From: Bacteroidales bacterium UBA3724 | GTDB taxonomy: Bacteria; Bacteroidota; Bacteroidia; Bacteroidales; P3 | Assembly: GCA_002371315.1 (NCBI GenBank) | Contig: DFHL01000089.1 | Coordinates: 1 to 6,382 of the forward strand | Length of the DNA: 6,382 bases | Direction: 5' to 3' | In this document: positions 1-4,396 of the stretch, one piece after another | How the letters are laid out: each line of letters begins with the position of its first letter | Numbering within the stretch: position 1 is the stretch's first letter | Made by a program: the position numbers and the translations under genes | The notes under the pieces: generated by a model | The model's input: the letters and a program-made list of their open reading frames with translations, nothing else | What the model was told of the DNA's origin: nothing | Databases searched by the model: none

Positions 1-33
1 TACTGTACATATACTGTACATATACTGTACATA
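1..33. repeat. Three perfect copies of an 11-bp tandem repeat containing TGTACA
   Basis: The unit TACTGTACATA occurs three times head to tail without mismatch. The array starts at the first base of the window, so more copies may lie to the left. Each unit holds the 6-bp palindrome TGTACA (4-9, 15-20, 26-31). The 11-bp spacing is close to one helical turn, so the palindromes lie on about the same face of the DNA. That would suit a cooperative protein-binding site, but it is equally what replication slippage produces. No function can be assigned. Confidence 0.9.
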
Positions 34-52
34 TGACGGAGAAGGTGGCTTT

Positions 53-139
53 ATGGACTGGCTTTCAGCTGGTTGCTGTATGGTTTTTGTCACCGCGTTT
101 CTCTGTGTGTCAGGGTGTGCCACAGGGGGCCGTTGCTGA
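53..139 (+). CDS. Possible 28-residue lipoprotein-like small ORF (speculative)
   Basis: This ATG-to-TGA frame encodes 28 residues. A hydrophobic stretch (about residues 9-19) leads into V-S-G-C (residues 19-22), which matches a lipobox with Cys22 as the lipidation site. Six residues follow, so a mature product would be about 7 residues long. A purine-rich GGAGAAGG (38-45) lies 7 bases upstream of the start and resembles a strong Shine-Dalgarno site, which is unusual in Bacteroidota. Against it, the N-terminus (MDWLSAG) lacks the positive charge expected of a signal peptide, the frame is very short, and no homologue is known to me. It could be a real micropeptide, the remnant of a lipoprotein gene, or chance. 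Confidence 0.2.
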   Translation: MDWLSAGCCMVFVTAFLCVSGCATGGRC

Positions 140-188
140 TTTTTTTCGCGGGGCGGCACAATAAAACGGCAGATGAAGCGTTAAGTGG

Positions 189-226
189 TTTCCCCGACAA
201 GGGAAGAAATGTTTTTCTATAATTTA
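189..226 (+). promoter_or_regulatory. Weak promoter candidate for the nucleoside kinase gene
   Basis: An AT-rich TATAATTTA block (218-226) stands out in otherwise GC-rich DNA about 26 bases before the kinase ATG. It partly matches the Bacteroidota -7 box TAnnTTTG but lacks the final G. TTTC at 189-192 matches three of four bases of the -33 TTTG, but the spacing is a little long. The position is sensible for a short leader. The match is weak. Confidence 0.3.
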
Positions 227-251
227 AACTACGACCCCACAACACCAAGCT

Positions 252-1928
252 ATGCAACAGATAGAAATCATCATCGAGAACACCGGCGAACGCCGTATGG
301 TCGAACAGGGAATGTCGCTGGCCGAGCTGTCGGCGCAGGTGGACCACCATTGCCAGTATCCTGTGCTTTGCGCCCTGGTCAACAACAAGATATGTATGCT
401 CTCCTACCGCCTTTTCAAGCCCAAGAGCGTGCGCTTTGTCGACATCACGCACCGGCAGGGCTACCGCATCTACATCACCTCGCTGTGCTTCCTGCTCTAC
501 AAGGCTGTGCGCGACTGCTACCCCAAGGCGGTGCTGAACATCGACCACTGGATGGTGAACGGTTTCTTCTGCAAAATCGAGCCCGTCGAGGAGGGCTACG
601 AGCTGCCGTCGCAGCTCGAGGTGGTGCGCACCGTGCGCGACCGTATGGCCGAGCTGCAGCACCAGGACCTGCCCTTCCTGACCAAGTCGATGCTGGTGAG
701 CGACGCCGTGAAGCTTATCGCCGACGAGCCCATCCCGGCCACACGGCGCCTGCTGGAGGGCCTGACGCAGCTCTATATCGAGATGCAGTTCCTGGGCGGC
801 ACGCCGCACAAGTGGGCCACACGGCTGGTGCCTTCGACGGGCGTGCTGAAGCAGTGGGACCTGCGCACCTTCGAGTCGGGATTCCTGCTGCAGTGCCCCG
901 ACCCGCGGATGCCTGAGCGGCTCGACATCTATCAGGATGCGCCCAAGCTGTTCAACATCTTCCAGGAACACCGCCGCTGGGCACGCCTGCTGCAGGCCTC
1001 GACGGTGGACGATCTGAACAAACTGGTGCGCCAGCACCGCGAAAACGAGCTCATACAGGTCAGCGAAGCCCTGCACGAGAAGAAATACGCCCAGATTGCC
1101 GATATGGTGGACCAGCGGCGCGACCGCGTGAGGATGGTGCTGCTGGCAGGACCCTCGTCGAGCGGCAAGACCACCAGCTGCCGCCGCCTGGCGGTGCAGC
1201 TGTCGGTGCTGGGATTCGACGTCAAGCAGCTGTCGCTGGACGACTATTTCCTGCCCCGCGAGCAGACTCCGCGCCAGCCCAACGGCGACTACGACTTCGA
1301 GGCCGTCGAGGCTCTCAACATCCCGCTGCTCAACGAGCAGCTGCAGCAGATGTTCGACGGGCGCGAGGTGAAAATCCCCACCTATAACTTCAAGACCGGC
1401 GAGCCCCACTACAGCGGCAAGACCATCCAGCTGAAGAAGGACAGCATCCTGGTGGTCGAAGGCATCCACGCCCTCAACCCCAAGCTGACCGCCGACATCG
1501 ACGACGAGCTGAAATTCAAGGTCTACGTGTCGGCCCTGACACAGATTGCCCTGGACCGCCAGAACATCATCCGCTCGAACGACAACCGCCTGATACGCCG
1601 CATAGTGCGCGACAACAACTTCCGCGGCTACAGCGCCTACGCCACCCTGCAGCGCTGGCCCAGCGTGCGCTTCGGCGAGGAGAAGCACATATTCCCCTAC
1701 CAGGAAAACGCCGACATAATGTTCAACTCGGCACTGCTCTACGAGCTGGGCATCCTGCGCCCCTTTGCCGAGCCGCTGCTGAAGATGGTGCCCCAGAGCG
1801 CCGAGGAGTACGCCGAAGCCATACGCCTGCTGTCGATGCTCGAGCTCATCGAGCCCATCCGCACCACCTACATCCCCCCCACCAGCATACTGCGCGAATT
1901 CCTTGGCGACAGCAGCTTTGAATATTGA
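252..1928 (+). CDS. Nucleoside (uridine) kinase-like protein with N-terminal TGS and ThrRS-like domains
   Basis: The 558-residue product has three parts. Residues about 1-62 resemble a TGS domain. Residues about 66-235 resemble the second additional (editing) domain of threonyl-tRNA synthetase. Residues about 295-500 form a uridine kinase/phosphoribulokinase P-loop domain. The Walker A motif is GPSSSGKT (300-307). LSLDDYF (327-333) carries the acidic residues expected at the catalytic site. PTYNF (376-380) matches the substrate-binding PxYDF of uridine kinases. VVEGIHAL (401-408) is the Walker B-like strand, and RIVRD...RG (about 450-459) is the lid. The likely reaction is ATP-dependent phosphorylation of a nucleoside such as uridine in cytoplasmic pyrimidine salvage; the exact substrate is inferred. 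In the ThrRS-like domain the usual HSxxHLL motif reads TSLCFLL (76-82), so both zinc/editing histidines are replaced (Thr76, Phe80) and editing activity is unlikely. The ATG at 252 begins the TGS strand directly, and no Shine-Dalgarno site is visible. A tRNA-Gly gene follows after 142 bases. Confidence 0.92.
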   Translation: MQQIEIIIENTGERRMVEQGMSLAELSAQVDHHCQYPVLCALVNNKICMLSYRLFKPKSVRFVDITHRQGYRIYITSLCFLLYKAVRDCYPKAVLNIDHWMVNGFFCKIEPVEEGYELPSQLEVVRTVRDRMAELQHQDLPFLTKSMLVSDAVKLIADEPIPATRRLLEGLTQLYIEMQFLGGTPHKWATRLVPSTGVLKQWDLRTFESGFLLQCPDPRMPERLDIYQDAPKLFNIFQEHRRWARLLQASTVDDLNKLVRQHRENELIQVSEALHEKKYAQIADMVDQRRDRVRMVLLAGPSSSGKTTSCRRLAVQLSVLGFDVKQLSLDDYFLPREQTPRQPNGDYDFEAVEALNIPLLNEQLQQMFDGREVKIPTYNFKTGEPHYSGKTIQLKKDSILVVEGIHALNPKLTADIDDELKFKVYVSALTQIALDRQNIIRSNDNRLIRRIVRDNNFRGYSAYATLQRWPSVRFGEEKHIFPYQENADIMFNSALLYELGILRPFAEPLLKMVPQSAEEYAEAIRLLSMLELIEPIRTTYIPPTSILREFLGDSSFEY

Positions 1929-1949
1929 TTCCCAAATCAATCTTAAAAA

Positions 1950-1994
1950 GCCTAAAATGCCTAACCCGCCTAAAATGCCTAAAATGCCTAAAAA
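1950..1994. repeat. Five-copy imperfect 9-bp tandem repeat, unit GCCTAAAAT
   Basis: Units begin at 1950, 1959, 1968, 1977 and 1986. Copies 1, 3 and 4 are identical. Copy 2 ends in CCC instead of AAT, and copy 5 runs into a poly-A stretch. The array starts 21 bases after the kinase stop codon, so it lies in that gene's 3' untranslated region. The period is a multiple of three, but no frame across it looks coding. It is most simply a slippage-prone satellite and could vary in copy number between strains. Confidence 0.88.
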
Positions 1995-2028
1995 AAACCA
2001 ACAACCCTAAAAAAAAATTTCACCCCCA

Positions 2029-2060
2029 CACAATAATCGGCACCCGCACCCGTTATTGTG
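2029..2060 (+). terminator. Hairpin between the kinase gene and tRNA-Gly; possible weak terminator
   Basis: CACAATAATCGG (2029-2040) pairs with CCGTTATTGTG (2050-2060). This gives eight plus three base pairs with one bulged T at 2037 and the 9-base loop 2041-2049. The only following T run is TTTT (2067-2070), six bases away, so this is a poor intrinsic terminator. It ends ten bases before the tRNA and could instead be a 5' leader structure affecting tRNA processing. The hairpin is clear; its role is not. Confidence 0.45.
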
Positions 2061-2070
2061 GTGTCGTTTT

Positions 2071-2143
2071 GCGATAGTAGCTCAGTTGGCAGAGCGGCGG
2101 CTTCCCAAGCCGCAGGTCGCGGGTTCGAGCCCCGTCTATCGCT
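2071..2143 (+). tRNA. tRNA-Gly with anticodon CCC
   Basis: This is a complete 73-base cloverleaf. The acceptor stem GCGATAG/CTATCGC pairs over all 7 bp. The D-arm is GCTC/GAGC. The anticodon stem GCGGC/GCCGC encloses the loop TTCCCAA, placing anticodon CCC at 2104-2106 (reads GGG). The T-arm is GCGGG-TTCGAGC-CCCGT with one G-T pair. The discriminator is T (2143), as expected for bacterial tRNA-Gly. The 3' CCA is not encoded (CAA follows), so a nucleotidyltransferase must add it. A strong terminator follows at 2197-2225. No promoter upstream is convincing, so it may be read from the kinase gene's promoter. Confidence 0.97.
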
Positions 2144-2196
2144 CAAATGTGTCCCAGAATAGATACATTATTTTATTTTTCATAATGAATTGAATT

Positions 2197-2225
2197 TTGT
2201 CGCCGTGATGGCGGCAATTTTTTTT
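2197..2225 (+). terminator. Rho-independent terminator of the tRNA-Gly transcript
   Basis: TTGTCGCC (2197-2204) pairs with GGCGGCAA (2210-2217) over 8 bp, including one T-G wobble, around the 5-base loop GTGAT. Eight consecutive T residues (2218-2225) follow directly. This is a textbook intrinsic terminator, 53 bases after the tRNA. It implies that the next gene has its own promoter. Confidence 0.9.
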
Positions 2226-2297
2226 GGCGTAGACAGCACATCATTCACTCATAAAATTGGCAACACAGCGTATACTTTCGCTCATTTTTTTGGCATT

Positions 2298-2332
2298 TTT
2301 GTCTTAGATGTCGCTAAAAACACGTATCTTTG
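2298..2332 (+). promoter_or_regulatory. Bacteroidota-type promoter of the AAA ATPase gene
   Basis: TATCTTTG (2325-2332) matches the -7 consensus TAnnTTTG perfectly and continues into CA, as is common in this phylum. TTTG at 2298-2301 is a candidate -33 element; the 23-base spacer is slightly long. Transcription should begin near 2338-2340, giving a leader of about 18-20 bases. The promoter lies between the tRNA terminator and the ATG at 2358, which fixes that ATG as the start. Confidence 0.75.
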
Positions 2333-2357
2333 CATTTCAAAACAGACATTCATAGAT

Positions 2358-3668
2358 ATGAGAAGAAAGCTGTACAACAAACTGTTAGAATGGAAAAACG
2401 ACCTGGCAAGGAAGCCGTTGATACTCGAAGGGGCCCGTCAGGTAGGCAAGACGTGGCTGCTGAAAGAGTTTGGTAGCAAGGAATACGACAATATGGTTTA
2501 TGTCAATTGCCACGACCATCCCGAGACACATATTTTTTTTCAGCAAGATTTGAATGTCAAGAGAATAATGCAGGCTTTCGAGGCTTACAGCAAACAGCGC
2601 ATCGTAGCAGGCAAAACGCTGGTTTTCATCGACGAAATACAGGAAGCACCGCACGCCATAGAGAGTCTGAAGTACTTCTGCGAGGAGGCACGCGAGCAAC
2701 ATATAGTGGTGGCTGGGTCGCTGCTCGGAGTGGTCAACCGTCCCGGCGAGTCGTTCCCTGTTGGCAAGGTGAACACTCTACGGCTGATGCCTATGAGCTT
2801 CGAGGAGTTTCTGTGGGCCCAGGGTGCCGATGCCCTTGCCGAGGGGGTGTCGCATTGCAACTGGACCTTGATGGCCGATATGCGCGTCAGCCTTGAGGAA
2901 TATCTGCGCCAGTATTATTATGTTGGAGGAATGCCGGAAGCCGTGTTGCATTACACCACACAAGGCGATGTCAATGGTGTTCGGCGCATACAGGAGGAAA
3001 TCCTATCCAACTACAGCAACGACTTTGCCAAGCACGCCGCAGGCGAAACACAGCGCGTCCGTATGGTATGGGACAGCATCCCCAGCCAGCTGGCGCGAGA
3101 GAACAAGAAATTCATCTACGGGGCTGTCAGAAAAGGGGGACGGGCGCGCGACCTCGAGAATGCCATCCAATGGCTTGTCGATGCCGGCTTGGTTTACAAG
3201 GTGTATCGTTGCGCCAAGCCTGTGCTGCCGCTCAAATTCTACCGCGACCCCAACGCCTTCAAGCTGTATCTGCTTGATATCGGACTGCTTGGTGCCCTAT
3301 CGGAAGCATCGGCTATGCAAATGCTCGTCAGCAACGATGTTTTCAAGGAGTTCAAAGGGGCTTTCTCGGAGAACTATGTTGTGCAACAGATGATGAACGT
3401 GCCATCGTTGTCGGCCTACTACTTTAGCAAGGACAACTCGCGTATGGAAGTGGACTTCCTTGTGCAGCACGGGGAGCGTGTGATACCAGTGGAGGTAAAG
3501 GCCGAAGAAAACGTGAAATCGAAGTCACTTGCCCAATTTGTGAAGGTCGACTTTGCCAACGAGAGACTGAAAGGCCTGCGCATATCGATGAAGCCATACG
3601 CCGACCAGGACTGGATGGAGAATATTCCGCTTTATGCAGTGGAAGGGTATTTGAACGTTTTCGATTAG
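2358..3668 (+). CDS. AAA-family ATPase with DUF4143-type C-terminus (COG1373-like)
   Basis: The 436-residue product starts MRRKLYNKLLEW and carries the Walker A motif GARQVGKT (25-32), the Walker B strand LVFIDE (88-93) followed by IQEAP, and the sensor-like VAGSLLG (118-124). This order is typical of AAA_14/COG1373 ATPases. The C-terminal part fits DUF4143. It contains EVDF (364-367) and, ten residues later, PVEVKA (377-382); Asp366, Glu379 and Lys381 are spaced like a PD-(D/E)xK nuclease core. Whether it cuts DNA is unproven, and the cellular role of this widespread family is not established. The frame is open upstream to 2190, but that extension covers the tRNA terminator and the promoter and is not translated in this model. 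GC is visibly lower, with more A/T-ending codons, than in the kinase or pnp genes. Together with its place next to a tRNA gene, this suggests an accessory or acquired gene. It appears intact and transcribed alone. Confidence 0.9.
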   Translation: MRRKLYNKLLEWKNDLARKPLILEGARQVGKTWLLKEFGSKEYDNMVYVNCHDHPETHIFFQQDLNVKRIMQAFEAYSKQRIVAGKTLVFIDEIQEAPHAIESLKYFCEEAREQHIVVAGSLLGVVNRPGESFPVGKVNTLRLMPMSFEEFLWAQGADALAEGVSHCNWTLMADMRVSLEEYLRQYYYVGGMPEAVLHYTTQGDVNGVRRIQEEILSNYSNDFAKHAAGETQRVRMVWDSIPSQLARENKKFIYGAVRKGGRARDLENAIQWLVDAGLVYKVYRCAKPVLPLKFYRDPNAFKLYLLDIGLLGALSEASAMQMLVSNDVFKEFKGAFSENYVVQQMMNVPSLSAYYFSKDNSRMEVDFLVQHGERVIPVEVKAEENVKSKSLAQFVKVDFANERLKGLRISMKPYADQDWMENIPLYAVEGYLNVFD

Positions 3669-3727
3669 CCGTAATTTGCCTAAGTTGAGCGAAGGACAAG
3701 CTTATAGATTCAACATCGAAGTGCAAC

Positions 3728-3766
3728 ACTGTCGTGCAAAGACAGTAAGAGTTTTTTTCTTTTTTT
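3728..3766 (+). terminator. Probable terminator after the AAA ATPase gene
   Basis: ACTGTC (3728-3733) pairs with GACAGT (3741-3746) around the 7-base loop GTGCAAA. After AAGAG comes a T-rich run from 3752 to 3766, with 14 of 15 bases T. The stem is short and the T run is offset by five bases, so it is weaker than the other two terminators here. The position, 60 bases after the stop codon, fits. Confidence 0.55.
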
Positions 3767-3782
3767 CGCAAATCTACATCCA

Positions 3783-3818
3783 TTTTCCGCAATCCGTTGC
3801 CACCGACGCGTCGGAAAA
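3783..3818. repeat. Nested inverted repeats upstream of the rpsO promoter
   Basis: CCGACGCGTCGG (3803-3814) is a perfect 12-bp palindrome. An alternative, wider pairing joins TTTTCCG (3783-3789) with CGGAAAA (3812-3818). The two use the same right-hand bases and so exclude each other. They lie well upstream of the rpsO start site and downstream of the ATPase terminator. A protein-binding site is possible; no function can be assigned. Confidence 0.6.
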
Positions 3819-3898
3819 GAAGCAGTCCGAAGGCAATTTAAGAATTATTAACAAAGTTCATTACCTTTAAAAACACCGTTTTAGCAAAAAATATTCAA

Positions 3899-3946
3899 TT
3901 TGTGGCACAAAAAGTGTTCCCGTTTCGGAAAAAAGATGTACTTTTG
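3899..3946 (+). promoter_or_regulatory. rpsO promoter with an adjacent inverted repeat
   Basis: TACTTTTG (3939-3946) matches the Bacteroidota -7 consensus TAnnTTTG perfectly and is followed by CAG. No clear -33 TTTG sits at the right distance. Just upstream, TTTGTG (3899-3904) and CACAAA (3906-3911) form a perfect 6-bp inverted repeat around one G, placed where an operator or activator site could lie. Transcription should start near 3952-3954, leaving a short A-rich leader of about 28 bases before the rpsO ATG. Confidence 0.75.
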
Positions 3947-3980
3947 CAGCCGTTTTCAAAGCAATAAAAAAATCAAAATT

Positions 3981-4250
3981 ATGTATCTTACAACAGAAAA
4001 GAAACAAGAGATATTCAACGAGTATGGCAAGAACGCCAAGGATACCGGCTCGGCCGAGGCTCAGATTGCCCTCTTCACATACCGTATCCAGCACCTCACG
4101 GAGCTGATGAAGAAAAACAAGAAAGACCAGGTGTCGGAACGCGCACTGGTGGGTCTGGTAGGCAAGCGCCGCCGTATGCTCGACTACCTGAAGGAAAACG
4201 ACATCGAACGCTACCGCGCCATCATCAAGAAACTCAACTTAAGAAAATAA
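3981..4250 (+). CDS. rpsO: 30S ribosomal protein S15
   Basis: The product is 89 residues, the usual S15 length. S15 is a primary 16S rRNA-binding protein that helps build the platform of the small subunit. Recognisable family blocks are DTGSAEAQIAL (21-31), the RIxxLT helix (35-40), KKDQVSERAL (47-56), LVGKRRRMLDYL (59-70) and the C-terminal IERYRAIIKKLNLRK. Compared with E. coli S15, the histidines of the HFAEHKKDHH stretch are mostly replaced here (ELMKKNKKDQV); I do not know how common this is in the phylum. The frame is open further upstream (to 3900), but the ATG at 3981 aligns with the family N-terminus and lies after the promoter's -7 box. No Shine-Dalgarno site is visible; the leader is A-rich. 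pnp follows after a strong terminator, the same gene order as in many other bacteria. Confidence 0.98.
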   Translation: MYLTTEKKQEIFNEYGKNAKDTGSAEAQIALFTYRIQHLTELMKKNKKDQVSERALVGLVGKRRRMLDYLKENDIERYRAIIKKLNLRK

Positions 4251-4280
4251 TAGTTTTTCATATTTATTTGGTTATGGTTG

Positions 4281-4311
4281 AGTCACCGGGGTACTCCTCG
4301 GTGACTTTTTT
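4281..4311 (+). terminator. Strong intrinsic terminator between rpsO and pnp
   Basis: AGTCACCG (4281-4288) pairs with CGGTGACT (4299-4306) over 8 bp, and six T residues (4306-4311) follow. GG/CC pairing inside the loop may extend the stem. It lies 30 bases after the rpsO stop. It should end most rpsO transcripts, so pnp needs read-through or its own promoter. I see no convincing TAnnTTTG box between here and pnp. Confidence 0.88.
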
Positions 4312-4332
4312 GATTGAAAGAGCCATACCAAA

Positions 4333-4368
4333 CGGCGCACCGTGACGTTCGGCGCGCCGATATGTCGG
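4333..4368 (+). promoter_or_regulatory. GC-rich structured leader of pnp
   Basis: TCGGCGCGCCGA (4349-4360) is a perfect 12-bp palindrome. CGGCGC (4333-4338) can instead pair with GCGCCG (4354-4359), so two exclusive folds are possible. A weak ACGG/CCGT hairpin lies at 4332-4343. E. coli pnp autoregulates through structure in its leader; a similar role here is only an analogy. TATGTCGG (4361-4368) is a poor -7 match (four of six fixed bases). Confidence 0.4.
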
Positions 4369-4396
4369 ACTGAAACAAGGAAAAAAGTAAAGCAAA

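Noticed and set aside
1..33. CRISPR-like array
   Set aside because: The units are 11 bp and directly abut, with no spacers.
33..164. 43-codon plus-strand frame overlapping the left-edge repeat
   Set aside because: It starts within the last repeat copy, has no ribosome-binding signal and no recognisable feature.
90..1940. 616-codon open frame on the minus strand covering the whole kinase gene
   Set aside because: The translation is a biased mix of L, V, H, Q and A with no domain, as expected from reading a GC-rich gene backwards. The plus strand encodes a recognisable kinase.
1925..1940. TTGATT/AATCAA inverted repeat overlapping the kinase stop codon
   Set aside because: Only six mostly A-T pairs and no T run follow, so it is too weak to call a terminator.
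3862..3869. TACCTTTA as a second rpsO promoter box
   Set aside because: It misses the final G of TAnnTTTG, has no -33 partner, and lies farther from the gene than the perfect box at 3939-3946.
2144..3980. Attachment-site duplicate of the tRNA-Gly 3' end flanking the ATPase gene
   Set aside because: I looked for the T-arm and acceptor sequence downstream and found no copy. No integrase gene is present either.
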